Source: Pseudidiomarina aestuarii (GTDB lineage: Bacteria > Pseudomonadota > Gammaproteobacteria > Enterobacterales > Alteromonadaceae). From it: a stretch of 64,000 nt of DNA. How positions within the stretch are numbered: the stretch's first letter is position 1; each line of letters opens with the position of its first letter. A model generated the notes under the pieces. It made no database searches, was not told the DNA's origin, and saw nothing but the letters and a program-made list of their open reading frames with translations. The DNA is taken from assembly GCF_003987355.1 (NCBI RefSeq), contig NZ_PIPR01000001.1, forward strand, positions 1,674,001-1,738,000, given 5' to 3'. Shown here one piece after another: positions 36,542 through 45,745 of the stretch. The translations under genes and the position numbers were made by a program.

Positions 36542-37617
36542 GCGTTTGATTCCATCTGTTTCGGGATCATCAGGGCAACTTCATACCCTGTTTGCGTCGT
36601 AATCGAAACCTCACCACCGAGCTCCTGCATACGCAGTTTAACGCCGGTTAATCCGTTGCCATCCTGGATAGGATTGGCGTTGCCGTCGTCAGCAATAGAC
36701 ACTCGGTAGGTGTCTGCGGATTCATCGAACTGAATCACACAGCGTTCGCCGTGGCTATGTCGTATAACATTAGTCACCAATTCGGTTATGGCGAGTACTA
36801 GAGCCGTTTCACGCTGCGAATCCATGAGCGGTGGCGTGCCTGAAATAGTCGTGCTAAATCCCGCGTCCTGAAGCCGTTGTTCTAAGCGTCTCAGCTCCAG
36901 TTGCAAGCCACCATGTTTATATCCAGAGACACTCTGCCGTACTTGAGACAAACTGCTGCGCGCGATGTTACTAAGTTCAGCCAACTGCTTTTCAGCGTCA
37001 GCGTATTGCTGTTTGCCTAACTGCGCCTTGGCTAAATCCGATTTCAGAATAATGCTGGACAGTGTATGACCAAGGATATCGTGCAAATCGCGTGCAATTC
37101 GTTCGCGTTCGACACTTCTAGCAAGACGTTCGATTTCTACTGCACTCTTTTCTCTTTCCCGAGCGTGACGCTGCCGCAGTCGTTCAACACGGCCAAATAT
37201 AGCTACGGTGATGACTATCACCGCGCCATAATGAAAAAAAAAATCCCAACTCGTTCCAGGGACAAATTGGAACCATGCCAAAGTTGCTACAACGCCAGCA
37301 ACACAGGCTAAGGCAATTGGCCATCGATACGCAAAACCGACAAAGAAACCGACATAACTGAATAATGCCACCGACCCTGGATTCAGCGGTGTCATTGCAC
37401 AACCAATAGCAAACATACCAAGTATCGGTAATGCCATGCGGTCCGTCGGCAGTGAGAAGCAATAAAAGTAGATCCCAATAAACACCAACATTGCCGCCAA
37501 CATGACGACAACTTCGGTTATTGAGTAGGGAAAGAGCACAATGGGAAGGATATAGAACCCTAAGTTAAAAAGGTAGATCCATGCGTGCTTTTGATCGTTA
37601 GAGGGCGATTCTGACAT
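36538..37617 (-). CDS. DesK/LiaS-type sensor histidine kinase
   Basis: A 359-residue kinase of the HisKA_3 group. Residues about 14-143 hold four to six membrane segments with almost no loops, followed by a coiled-coil linker (about 143-172). The phospho-acceptor is H179 in RERIARDLHDILGHT. The ATPase part has the N-box ITELVTNVIRHSHGE and G-box DGNGLTGVKLRM. DesK, which has such an N-terminal part, senses membrane state. It is co-translated with the regulator gene downstream and divergent from the ABC operon. Confidence 0.92.
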   Translation of the reverse strand: MSESPSNDQKHAWIYLFNLGFYILPIVLFPYSITEVVVMLAAMLVFIGIYFYCFSLPTDRMALPILGMFAIGCAMTPLNPGSVALFSYVGFFVGFAYRWPIALACVAGVVATLAWFQFVPGTSWDFFFHYGAVIVITVAIFGRVERLRQRHAREREKSAVEIERLARSVERERIARDLHDILGHTLSSIILKSDLAKAQLGKQQYADAEKQLAELSNIARSSLSQVRQSVSGYKHGGLQLELRRLEQRLQDAGFSTTISGTPPLMDSQRETALVLAITELVTNVIRHSHGERCVIQFDESADTYRVSIADDGNANPIQDGNGLTGVKLRMQELGGEVSITTQTGYEVALMIPKQMESNA

Positions 37618-37674
37618 ATCGCTATCTCATCCCATACTGGCCTAATCATGACGCCATTATGAGCACAACAAGCC

Positions 37675-37718
37675 AGACAAACCAGTGACAAATGTAACTC
37701 GATATTCATGACAAACGC
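37675..37718 (+). promoter_or_regulatory. Repeated GACAAA motifs before the ABC-2 operon
   Basis: AGACAAACC (37675-37683), TGACAAATG (37687-37695) and TGACAAACG (37710-37718) lie between the divergent kinase and ABC genes, with a TAGACT box at 37745-37750 that could be a weak -10. Such direct repeats upstream of a poor promoter suit an activator like the DesR-type protein encoded here, but this is position-based inference. Confidence 0.35.
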
Positions 37719-37785
37719 TACTGCAGCTATTGCAACGTGACGCCTAGACTGAAGCCCATACATCAACACTGCAAGGATACCAATT

Positions 37786-38526
37786 ATGAGTCAACTCAGT
37801 TTAAAAGTTCAAGGACTCAGCAAAAGTTACGATTCAAACCAAGCGCTGCATTGCCTGAATTTGGATGCATATGCTGGTGAAGTGCTGGCGGTGCTCGGCA
37901 AAAATGGCGCAGGTAAGACGACTTTCATTCATAGCGTGCTCGGCTTGCAGAGCTATAAAGCAGATGTTGTCGAGATACTCGGCGAACGAATGTCCGGGCA
38001 ATCACGTTCGCTCGATATTCGACAGCGCGTAGGAGTCATGATGCAAGTTGGAGCACTGAACGCCAACTTAACCGTCTATGAACAGTTGGATTTGTTCTGC
38101 AGCTACTACCCTCATGGCGAACAGGTTGCGGACTTGCTCGAACAATTTGGCCTGACAAAAATCGCCAAACAACGATTCGGTAAACTCTCAGGTGGGCAAC
38201 GCCAACAGGTGCTGTTCGCTATCGCCGTTGCGGGTAAGCCAGAGTTACTATTTCTCGATGAGCCCACAGTAGGGATGGATGTTGAGGCCCGCCATGCGCT
38301 CTGGGAGCAAATTCAGCAACGTCGCCAACTTGGCTGCGCCATTGTCTTCACGACTCACTACATTGAAGAAGCCGAACGACTTGCTGATCGAGTCGCTATT
38401 TTGCGTGAGGGTGAGATTGTTGCCTACGGAACGTTGGCGGAGGTCATCGCCGGACACCCATCGCTTGAGGCGGCATACTTACACCACATTAAACAGGTCC
38501 CATCTCAGGAGCCAGCCCATGCGTAA
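37786..38526 (+). CDS. ABC transporter ATP-binding protein
   Basis: A 246-residue ATPase with Walker A LGKNGAGKTTF, Q-loop region VGVMMQVGALN, signature LSGGQRQQV, Walker B LLFLDEPTVGMD and switch His in FTTHYIEEA. The MMQVG Q-loop and FTTHY switch are common in DrrA/CcmA-like drug or lipid exporters. Its end overlaps the permease start by 8 bp. Together with the divergent DesK/DesR-like pair it resembles the DesKR-regulated or bacteriocin/lipid stress export modules. Confidence 0.92.
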   Translation: MSQLSLKVQGLSKSYDSNQALHCLNLDAYAGEVLAVLGKNGAGKTTFIHSVLGLQSYKADVVEILGERMSGQSRSLDIRQRVGVMMQVGALNANLTVYEQLDLFCSYYPHGEQVADLLEQFGLTKIAKQRFGKLSGGQRQQVLFAIAVAGKPELLFLDEPTVGMDVEARHALWEQIQQRRQLGCAIVFTTHYIEEAERLADRVAILREGEIVAYGTLAEVIAGHPSLEAAYLHHIKQVPSQEPAHA

Positions 38527-39259
38527 CGCAACTGCTATATACCTCAAAGAAAGTCATTATGATTTGGTCAGTTTATGGCGTACGCCAGGCTTTTTCCTGC
38601 CGGCGATATTGTTTCCAGTCGTGTTCTATATTTTTTTCGGTATTGTTTTTAATTTCAGCGCGGCCCAAGGCGAATACATGCTGGTTTCCTATGCTTGCTT
38701 TGGCATGATGGGTCCAGCCTTCTTTAACTATGCCACTGCCGTTGCCAGTGACCGCGCCCATGGTTGGTTGACACTCAAACGGGTTTCACCCATGCCATTA
38801 GGCGCATACGTTGCCTCAAAATTTTATAGCAGCCAAGTGTTTGCATTGTGTATTGCACTGCTATTGTTCGTTACCGGTGCTCTATTTGCAGATGTCGAAA
38901 TGCACCTATGGCAATGGGGAACGTTGTCAGTCATTCTTTTGCTCGGCACTTTACCGTTCGCGCTCATTGGCTTGCTGATGGGGCTGTGTTTGTCCGACAA
39001 AGCAGCACCGGCGATGGTGAATCTAATCTATTTACCCATGGCGTTTCTATCTGGTTTGTGGGTACCCATTCAGTTTTTGCCCGACACGGTGCGCTATATT
39101 GCCTTTGCATTACCCTCTTACCACTACTCACAACTTGCGCATGCGGTTATAGGTACTAGCCAAGGGCAAAGCCTTTGGCTTCATATTGCCTATCTGGTGC
39201 TATTCTGTGTCGCCATGTTTGGTGTGATTTACTGGCGCTATCAAAAGCTTTCTCGATAG
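38519..39259 (+). CDS. ABC-2 type transporter permease
   Basis: A 246-residue permease with six membrane segments (about residues 22-44, 55-77, 103-125, 138-160, 166-186 and 222-242) and a short hydrophilic N-terminus, as in DrrB/YadH-type ABC-2 permeases. The ATG at 38519, inside the last codons of the ATPase gene, is the proper start; a longer open frame to 38279 merely overlaps the ATPase gene. It forms the exporter with the preceding ATPase. Confidence 0.9.
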   Translation: MRNATAIYLKESHYDLVSLWRTPGFFLPAILFPVVFYIFFGIVFNFSAAQGEYMLVSYACFGMMGPAFFNYATAVASDRAHGWLTLKRVSPMPLGAYVASKFYSSQVFALCIALLLFVTGALFADVEMHLWQWGTLSVILLLGTLPFALIGLLMGLCLSDKAAPAMVNLIYLPMAFLSGLWVPIQFLPDTVRYIAFALPSYHYSQLAHAVIGTSQGQSLWLHIAYLVLFCVAMFGVIYWRYQKLSR

Positions 39260-39269
39260 GATGAACACA

Positions 39270-40538
39270 ATGAAAACGAAACTCATCATTCTTGCTGTCA
39301 TCACGTTGATTGTCGCCACGTTACTGCTGCTACCGACGCCCCAACAACCTAATGCGAGCAACGACAATAGCTTTGTATTGGGTCCAGTACGAATTTTTGA
39401 TGGCGAACGAGTTATTGAAGCAAACTATATTGAAATCAACGAAGGCATCATTGTCGCGCTACACAGCAACAAGCCCGACCTTTCGCTGCGTTGGGTTGAT
39501 GGCGCCAATCAATGGGTTATACCGGGCCTGATCGACTCACATGTGCATGCTTGGGGTGATGCCCTGGAGCAATCGGTCGAACGGGGCGTGACCACCGTTA
39601 TTGATATGTTTGGTGACCCAAACTTCTTGGCGCAAAGCCAGGCTCAGCGAGCAACAACCGAATTTACCACAGCTGCGGATATGTATGGTGCGGGTTTACT
39701 GATGACCGCGCCCGATGGTCACGGCACTCAATACGGCATTGATGTATCGACCCTAGATTCGCCTGAGCAAGCTGCTCAGCTGGTTCAACAACGTATTGAT
39801 GCGGGCTCGGACTTCATCAAAATTGTCTACACGGCTGAGGGTGCTGGTTACCAACATGCGCCTTCTATTTCTAAAGCTGGTTTGGAAGCTGCAATTGCTG
39901 CTGCTCACCAGCAGAAACGATTAGCCGTGGTTCACATTGCCGATTATAACTCCGCGGTTGATGCGGTGGCGGCAGGTGCAGACGGACTGGTGCATAGTTT
40001 CTTTAACCAACCGATAACCGACGAACTACTAACGATGATGCAGGCAAACGATGTCTTTGTGATTCCAACCACTGTGGTTTATGAGGGCATGTTGCGTGGT
40101 GAGATTAATGACGAAGTTCTTTTTAACGAATCCCAACTGGATATTAGCCGAGCGGCTCAATCAACACTCAACCAATCGTTCCCAGATACCAATCGATTTC
40201 CTGAGCACTACTATGAGAATTTAATGGAGACGACGCAACGCATGCATGACGCTGGCGTCCGAGTTCTAGCTGGCAGCGACGCACCTAATCCGAACACGGC
40301 ACATGGTTGGTCACTGGTAGTCGAGATGCTGCTTTTACAGCAAGCAGGTATGTCCGCTGAAGCAGTGCTTACTGCAGCGACAGCTGGTCCTGCGGATGCA
40401 TTCAAATTGACCGACCGCGGCCGCATTCAGGTAGGAAACAAAGCTGATTTGCTGGTGCTCACCGAGTCACCACTCGACAGCCTAGAATCGTTGCTCACAC
40501 CCGCAATGATTTGGAAGAATGGCTACCGCATTCGTTAA
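39270..40538 (+). CDS. Membrane-anchored amidohydrolase
   Basis: A 422-residue protein with an N-terminal hydrophobic segment (about 4-22), then a TIM-barrel metal hydrolase. Ligand motifs: DSHVHAWGD (HxH), the bridging Lys in FIKIVYTAEG, His in AVVHIADY and LVHSFF, and the catalytic Asp in LAGSDAPNPN. It resembles imidazolonepropionase/prolidase-like amidohydrolases. I prefer the ATG at 39270, which has AGGA 8 bases upstream, over the ATG at 39261. It follows the permease with 10 bp between, so it is probably part of the exporter operon and may act on the cargo or a related periplasmic amide. Confidence 0.85.
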   Translation: MKTKLIILAVITLIVATLLLLPTPQQPNASNDNSFVLGPVRIFDGERVIEANYIEINEGIIVALHSNKPDLSLRWVDGANQWVIPGLIDSHVHAWGDALEQSVERGVTTVIDMFGDPNFLAQSQAQRATTEFTTAADMYGAGLLMTAPDGHGTQYGIDVSTLDSPEQAAQLVQQRIDAGSDFIKIVYTAEGAGYQHAPSISKAGLEAAIAAAHQQKRLAVVHIADYNSAVDAVAAGADGLVHSFFNQPITDELLTMMQANDVFVIPTTVVYEGMLRGEINDEVLFNESQLDISRAAQSTLNQSFPDTNRFPEHYYENLMETTQRMHDAGVRVLAGSDAPNPNTAHGWSLVVEMLLLQQAGMSAEAVLTAATAGPADAFKLTDRGRIQVGNKADLLVLTESPLDSLESLLTPAMIWKNGYRIR

Positions 40539-41530
40539 CTCAAATGTACCTTTTTTAGCTCGCTGGGGCGCTGACATCCGGTGCCCCAGCAGGCGATCTG
40601 CAACTCAAACTTCAATTGCTCAATGGTGTTGATGCATTCAGTAGTCGAAACTCGTGCCGAATTTAGTATGAGCCCGGCGATACCGGTAAGATTGGCGCCT
40701 AGAGCCAAAGCTTTAGCGATATCCAAACCGTGACGAATACCACCCGAGGCAATGATAGGTAGATTGATAGATTGATAGTCGCGATGCCGCAACAGCTCAG
40801 CGGTCGTATGGCCCCACTCCCTAAATACTTGAGCCGCATGCTGACGGCGTGGGTCCTGTGCCAAGGCCCCTTCGATATCAATGAAGCTGGTGCCACCGCT
40901 GCCAGCAATATCGATGGCCGCGGCACCAGCTTGCTGGCACAGCTTTGCGACGCTTGGTGTGATTCCCATACCGACTTCTTTCACAATGACTGGTATGTCA
41001 CACTTGGCAATGCAGGCGGCTAAACAATCCAAGCTTCCCGACCAATCTGTATCACCATGGTCTTGAAAGATTTCCTGCATCGGATTCAGGTGAATGATCA
41101 TGGCATCTGCTTGAATGCTCTCAGCAAGCTGATTGAGGCAGTTTGGTTGGCGCCATTTGATGAGATTGGCCAAGCCGACGTTACCAAATAATGGTGCTGA
41201 ACCAATCCACTTTCTCAACTCTCGCTGCAACCCTTCATCGCTGACACCCTCGAGACTGATTCGCTGCGATCCAACGCCCATCGCAATGCCACACTCACGA
41301 CTAGCTTCAGCGAGGTTACGGTTGATCGCGATGGATTCACGAGTACCTCCAGTCATTGAGCTGATCATAATAGGGGCCGCCAGCTGAAAGCCTAAAAACG
41401 AGGTGCTGAGGTCAATATCGGTGAAGTTTATTGTTGGTAATGCGCAGTGTTGCAACTGTATCGAGTCAAAGGTCGACTGACTGCTCTGCTGTGCTGCGGC
41501 TAAATCAATGTGTGACTTTTTTCTATCCAT
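40535..41530 (-). CDS. fni: Type 2 isopentenyl-diphosphate delta-isomerase (FMN-dependent)
   Basis: A 331-residue TIM-barrel flavoenzyme that converts isopentenyl to dimethylallyl diphosphate and so supplies the allylic primer for carotenoid and retinal synthesis. The N-terminus MDRKKSHIDLA, the MISSMTGGT and GVGSQRIS segments, GSGGTSFIDIEG and the FMN-phosphate segment ASGGIRHGLDIAKALALGA are typical of Fni. I choose ATG at 41530 with GAGG at 7 bases; a GTG at 41542, which overlaps the blh stop, is the other option. It is the last gene of the photosystem cluster and overlaps the convergent amidohydrolase by 4 bp. Confidence 0.92.
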   Translation of the reverse strand: MDRKKSHIDLAAAQQSSQSTFDSIQLQHCALPTINFTDIDLSTSFLGFQLAAPIMISSMTGGTRESIAINRNLAEASRECGIAMGVGSQRISLEGVSDEGLQRELRKWIGSAPLFGNVGLANLIKWRQPNCLNQLAESIQADAMIIHLNPMQEIFQDHGDTDWSGSLDCLAACIAKCDIPVIVKEVGMGITPSVAKLCQQAGAAAIDIAGSGGTSFIDIEGALAQDPRRQHAAQVFREWGHTTAELLRHRDYQSINLPIIASGGIRHGLDIAKALALGANLTGIAGLILNSARVSTTECINTIEQLKFELQIACWGTGCQRPSELKKVHLS

Positions 41531-41538
41531 ACTGCGCC

Positions 41539-42324
41539 TCACTTGGCTGAGCCATAATCACGCTCCAGCAATATCATGTGTGGCATCGTCAACGCCGCTA
41601 AACCAATAAAAACCAGAGCAAGAGCCGATTGGCTCCAGTCAAATGTGAGCTGAGTTCCTATTAAGATCGCCGCAACAACAGGCGCAACGGTTAAGCCAAG
41701 GAGCACCCAAATAGCATACTTTCGATGCTCAGCCTCAAGCCTTCGCCATTGATTGCGGAGGTGTGTTGGGCTGTGTGAAAACGCGAAAAACAATGCGAAG
41801 TAGATCAGTGGATGAAAAATGAATGCGCCACTACTAAATATCAGTAGCCACGCTATCCATTTCATATTTGCTCTTAGGTTTCGACCGACAGAGTAAAGTC
41901 TTTGGAACAAGCCCAGCAGCGCTAATCCACTCAACAGCAACACCAACCCGTTTGCTCCAGCCTCGGTTAAGAATAATTGCTGAAACACCCATTCCACGTC
42001 TTGTGGATGAAACAACATCGGCAAACCAAGAATAATAGTTCCGGTACCGGTTGCTTGCAGTGCGTTGCGTGGGAAATAGTCACGACCAAAATGCAGTGCT
42101 GAGACCAACAGAAACAGCGCTAAACCAACAACGGGTGACAGCCACCACAACGCTATAGTCAGTCCGCCCACGGCAAGATACTGACTCACCCACCAACCCA
42201 ATTGCTTGGGTGTTTGCCAAAGTCCATGCCGCCGTGCAATGAAAATATCAAACGCACCATGCGGTAAACCAGCAATCACAGCGGCGACTAAAGCGATGAC
42301 AACGAATGGTGATAACTCAACCAT
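41539..42324 (-). CDS. blh: Brp/Blh-family beta-carotene 15,15'-dioxygenase
   Basis: A 261-residue polytopic membrane enzyme that cleaves beta-carotene symmetrically into two retinal molecules. Iron-ligand histidines expected in the family are visible: GLPHGAFDIF near residue 22, SALHFGRDYF near residue 77, and the FSHSPTH segment near residue 185. Six or more hydrophobic segments follow. Its start overlaps the crtY stop by 8 bp (ATGGTTGA). It provides the chromophore of the rhodopsin at 46701. The call is strongly supported by position between crtY and fni. Confidence 0.92.
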   Translation of the reverse strand: MVELSPFVVIALVAAVIAGLPHGAFDIFIARRHGLWQTPKQLGWWVSQYLAVGGLTIALWWLSPVVGLALFLLVSALHFGRDYFPRNALQATGTGTIILGLPMLFHPQDVEWVFQQLFLTEAGANGLVLLLSGLALLGLFQRLYSVGRNLRANMKWIAWLLIFSSGAFIFHPLIYFALFFAFSHSPTHLRNQWRRLEAEHRKYAIWVLLGLTVAPVVAAILIGTQLTFDWSQSALALVFIGLAALTMPHMILLERDYGSAK

Positions 42325-43381
42325 ACAACGTCCTCATAAAGGTCCGTTTCGGCACTGCCATCATGACCTTGAACAAGTCGACCGCTGAGGGCTCCGACAT
42401 AAACGACGCAAATTCATCACCGGTCAGTTTCTCCGCCATCGCCATGAAAATGGTTGGGAGTTGGTCGGGATCTCGCTCAATCACGCTGAGCATCCGCTCA
42501 TCAAACCAACGCAACCCAGCAGAAAAAGAAGAAAATTGTGGTGCTCGATCCATAAATATATTGAGCGCGGTTTGACGTGCCCAACGCTTCGTCTCTAAAT
42601 ATCCATACCCCGTTGCACTGCGAATTTGTTGCGACGCCAGCCGATCATTGGGGCGCACCTTGAGTCCCATCGGGATAGTGGCAGATTCTTGCCGCAATGG
42701 CGGTTCAGAAACGCCAAGTTCACTAAGGCGATCACTTAGTATTTGGGATAGCTCGTCATGGGTTGCTGGCGATACCGCAAACTGAGTCACTTCAACTAAC
42801 GCACGTCGCTTGTCCAAAGGGAGGATATAGTCAAAGGTAAAGCGATTATCGAGCAGTCGCATGTTGGTCATCAGTTGCGCTTGGCTCGGGTTAATATCCT
42901 CGCCCAATTCAACTTCAGCACCAACAAAGCGTTGTTGAATCCAGATGTCCGATGTTGCACAGGGCCGCGTATCTACGACAACATCACCATGGAGGTCCAT
43001 CGCATCAGCATCAGCACCCAGCACTAATTCAACGGCTGGATGGCTTGTGATTTGTTCGAGTAATTCAGCGAAAACGTCGGCTCCGGCGAGGCGGTAATAG
43101 CGATATGCATTTCCCTGTTGCTGAACTTGAATAGGCGTGTTGTGGCGCCCGAATGTCCAAGATACATACTCAGTGTAGGGCAAACCAACCGCTGGCTGCT
43201 TCGCGAAGAAACTGAAGGTTTGTTCATTTGCATACTGTTCGCGGCGCTCAATGATTACTATTCGACCTGGCAGACGTTTGCCTCTCGCCGAATAAACATT
43301 CATAAGCTCAACACACAATGATAACCCGGCTAATCCACCACCGATGATAGTTAGCCATGTTGACGGTACCGAGCTAGCCAT
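42317..43381 (-). CDS. crtY: Lycopene beta-cyclase
   Basis: A 354-residue flavoprotein cyclase that closes both ends of lycopene to give beta-carotene. The N-terminal dinucleotide site is TIIGGGLAGLSLCVEL, and the CrtY segments NEQTFSFF, FDYILPLDKRRALVEVTQF and IPMGLKV-like are in order. It overlaps crtB by 8 bp (ATGGCTAG) and blh by 8 bp. It is somewhat shorter than typical CrtY enzymes but ends normally. Confidence 0.92.
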   Translation of the reverse strand: MASSVPSTWLTIIGGGLAGLSLCVELMNVYSARGKRLPGRIVIIERREQYANEQTFSFFAKQPAVGLPYTEYVSWTFGRHNTPIQVQQQGNAYRYYRLAGADVFAELLEQITSHPAVELVLGADADAMDLHGDVVVDTRPCATSDIWIQQRFVGAEVELGEDINPSQAQLMTNMRLLDNRFTFDYILPLDKRRALVEVTQFAVSPATHDELSQILSDRLSELGVSEPPLRQESATIPMGLKVRPNDRLASQQIRSATGYGYLETKRWARQTALNIFMDRAPQFSSFSAGLRWFDERMLSVIERDPDQLPTIFMAMAEKLTGDEFASFMSEPSAVDLFKVMMAVPKRTFMRTLYG

Positions 43382-44264
43382 CGAGTATAGTCCTCAACGT
43401 CTGTTCTGGTTTACCAACACTGGGACTGTCACGATAGTTCCACAAGCTGGGACTGGTCATAAATTTTGCAATTGAAACCACAGCAAGCTTCATTTTTTGA
43501 GGCTTTGATAACACCATACGAGATTGCCAATTCTGAGCTTGTTCTTTGCGAATGGCGCGACCAATACCTCCATAAATATAGCTGGCTGCCAAAATTGCCA
43601 AGCGCGATCTTAGTGGCAAGAGCGCAATACCGTGCCGCGCGGTTTGGTAACGCTCTTCAGACAGCGCAATGAGACGCAGAATTGCGCCGCGAATTTGTGG
43701 TCCCGCAGCAGCTGAAGGTTGCAGAATGTCCTCAAGGCTAATGTCGCCGAGCCATACTTTCGGCACATAGATACGCCCGCGTTCGGCGTCTTCATAAACA
43801 TCGCGCGCGATATTAGTCATTTGCATGGCTACTCCCATGTCAATAGCATGGCTAATCGCTCGCGGATCATCGCAGCGAAGCGCTTGACACATCATTTCGC
43901 CAACCGTCCCCGCTACACAATAGCAATAGTCTTCCAGCTCCGACTGATCATGAACCGCCACTTCACCAATGTCATAAGCCATGCCGCGCAAAAAGGCATG
44001 CATAGTTGCAGTATCTATCTCCAAATAGCTTTGTCGATTATCTAGTGGAGTATCAAGTCCCGCTAAAATTGCTCGCAAGTTTCCCGCCGCAGTCTCACTA
44101 TCTGCAGCCTCGTCTATTTGATCATCAATATCACGTAGATAGGCATACAATGCTGTGGCGCGCTTGAAATCCTCTTTGCCCAAAAACCAACCCGCCAAAT
44201 AGAAGCTTTTACCATTGGCTTTCAGGGTGGAACTTTGGTCAGCGGGCTCAATTGCGATGCGCAT
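43374..44264 (-). CDS. crtB: Phytoene synthase
   Basis: A 296-residue trans-isoprenyl diphosphate synthase that joins two GGPP to phytoene. Two Asp-rich sites are seen: LRDIDDQIDE near residues 45-55, and IARDVYEDAERGRIYVP near residues 150-167. The GTVGEMMCQ segment fits too. Its ATG shares an A with the crtI stop (TAATG), and its end overlaps crtY by 8 bp. Confidence 0.95.
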   Translation of the reverse strand: MRIAIEPADQSSTLKANGKSFYLAGWFLGKEDFKRATALYAYLRDIDDQIDEAADSETAAGNLRAILAGLDTPLDNRQSYLEIDTATMHAFLRGMAYDIGEVAVHDQSELEDYCYCVAGTVGEMMCQALRCDDPRAISHAIDMGVAMQMTNIARDVYEDAERGRIYVPKVWLGDISLEDILQPSAAAGPQIRGAILRLIALSEERYQTARHGIALLPLRSRLAILAASYIYGGIGRAIRKEQAQNWQSRMVLSKPQKMKLAVVSIAKFMTSPSLWNYRDSPSVGKPEQTLRTILDG

Positions 44265-45745
44265 TAGACCTCCGTGGCAGCCTCGGGAAGCAACCGGTCA
44301 ACGACTTTCGCCGAACTCAACACGCCAGGCATACCAGCGCCGGGATGCGTTCCCGCACCCGCTAGCAATAAATTACTGAAGTACTCCGAGCGATTGTGGA
44401 AACGGAACCAGGCGGATTGCGTGAACTTAGGGGCAATAGAGAAGCCTGCGCCATCAACACTGAGGTAATCAGTCTGAAAATCCTCAGGGGTCATCGCAAA
44501 GATAGTTTCAATGTTGTCTTCTAAATCAGGCAGTAAGGTTTCACTCAATGCACGAATAATTTTCGCTCTGAGTTTTGGCTCTTCAACTTGCCAGTCAATG
44601 TTGCCTCGCAAATTTGGTACCGGTGCCAGCACATAAAAGCTGTCGCAGCCCTCTGGAGCGAATGATGTATCGGTAGCAGTTGGGCGATGCAAATAAAGAG
44701 AAAAGTCCTGCGGCAAATCACGCTCAGCAAATATTTCCTTTAACAACTCTTGGTAGCGCTTCCCGAGCCAGATGGTGTGGTGCTCAACGTCTGAATATTG
44801 CTTCTTGGTACCAAAAAATAGCACATAAAGACCCATCGACCGCTTACTATGCTCGACTTTCAATTTTACTTGCGTACTGCCATAGCTTTCGGGCAATAAA
44901 TGCTTATACAAGAACAAGGGATCGCCGTTGAAAATAAAGTAATCTGCAGCGATATTGTCGGCATTTGCTGTGATCACACTGTCGAGTTGGCGCCCAGACT
45001 GTTTGAAACCAATCACTTCTGCCTCTGTGATCACCTCAATACCCTCTTCGACCATGAGTTTGGTGAGTGCCACAACGATGGCTCCAGTACCACCCATCGC
45101 GAAGTGAATACCAAATTCACGCTCAAGATAGTGAATCAAACCGTAGATACTGGTGGTATCAAATGGATTACCACCTACTAATAAGGGTTGAATGGAGAAC
45201 GCTTGGCGCAATTTGTCATTCCGCAAATAACGACTGACCATTTGCCAAACGGTTCGATCCGAACGCAATCGAGCGAGATGTGGAATTTGCTTGAGCATGG
45301 TCCAAAAAGAATGAAAAGGCTGGTCGGCTAGGTCTTCAAAACCTACTTTATATATTTTGCGGCTGTGTTCGATCAGTTTTAAGTAGTTCTCTTGATCGCT
45401 CGGTTCAAATTTAGCAATTTCCGCAAGCGTATCCTCGACGGTACCACCATAGTTAAAACGCGTTCCGTCTTCACTAAAATAGAATTGATACCAAGGATTC
45501 AGCGGTACGAATTCCACGTAGTCCGAACGTTTTTTACCAAACAATTCGAACAACTCGTCAAATAGAAAGGGCGCTGTAATAACTGTCGGCCCTGCATCAA
45601 AGGTATACCCATCGCTTTTGAAGACGCGGGCGCGGCCACCTAGCTGGTCATTTTTTTCTAATAGAGTGACTGTATGCCCTTTTGCTCTGGCTCTTAAAGC
45701 AGCAGCAATACCGCCAAACCCGCCTCCAATGACGACAGTACGCAT
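44264..45745 (-). CDS. crtI: Phytoene desaturase (lycopene-forming)
   Basis: A 493-residue flavoenzyme that introduces the double bonds that turn phytoene into lycopene. The FAD site at the N-terminus reads VIGGGFGGIAAALRA with LLEKNDQLGGRA, and the C-terminal signature is LLLAGAGTHPGAGMPG. Its ATG shares one base with the crtE stop, and its stop shares one base with the crtB start. Full length for the family. Confidence 0.95.
   Translation of the reverse strand: MRTVVIGGGFGGIAAALRARAKGHTVTLLEKNDQLGGRARVFKSDGYTFDAGPTVITAPFLFDELFELFGKKRSDYVEFVPLNPWYQFYFSEDGTRFNYGGTVEDTLAEIAKFEPSDQENYLKLIEHSRKIYKVGFEDLADQPFHSFWTMLKQIPHLARLRSDRTVWQMVSRYLRNDKLRQAFSIQPLLVGGNPFDTTSIYGLIHYLEREFGIHFAMGGTGAIVVALTKLMVEEGIEVITEAEVIGFKQSGRQLDSVITANADNIAADYFIFNGDPLFLYKHLLPESYGSTQVKLKVEHSKRSMGLYVLFFGTKKQYSDVEHHTIWLGKRYQELLKEIFAERDLPQDFSLYLHRPTATDTSFAPEGCDSFYVLAPVPNLRGNIDWQVEEPKLRAKIIRALSETLLPDLEDNIETIFAMTPEDFQTDYLSVDGAGFSIAPKFTQSAWFRFHNRSEYFSNLLLAGAGTHPGAGMPGVLSSAKVVDRLLPEAATEV

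Noticed and set aside
38279-38518. N-terminal extension of the ABC-2 permease frame
   Set aside because: The extension overlaps the ATPase gene and would add a basic, non-membrane stretch; the ATG at 38519 fits family length and coupling.
40562-40590. Inverted repeat GCTGGGGC / GCCCCAGC near the convergent ends of fni and the amidohydrolase gene
   Set aside because: It lies in the coding end of fni, has a 13-base loop and no T tract on either side, so I do not call it a terminator.
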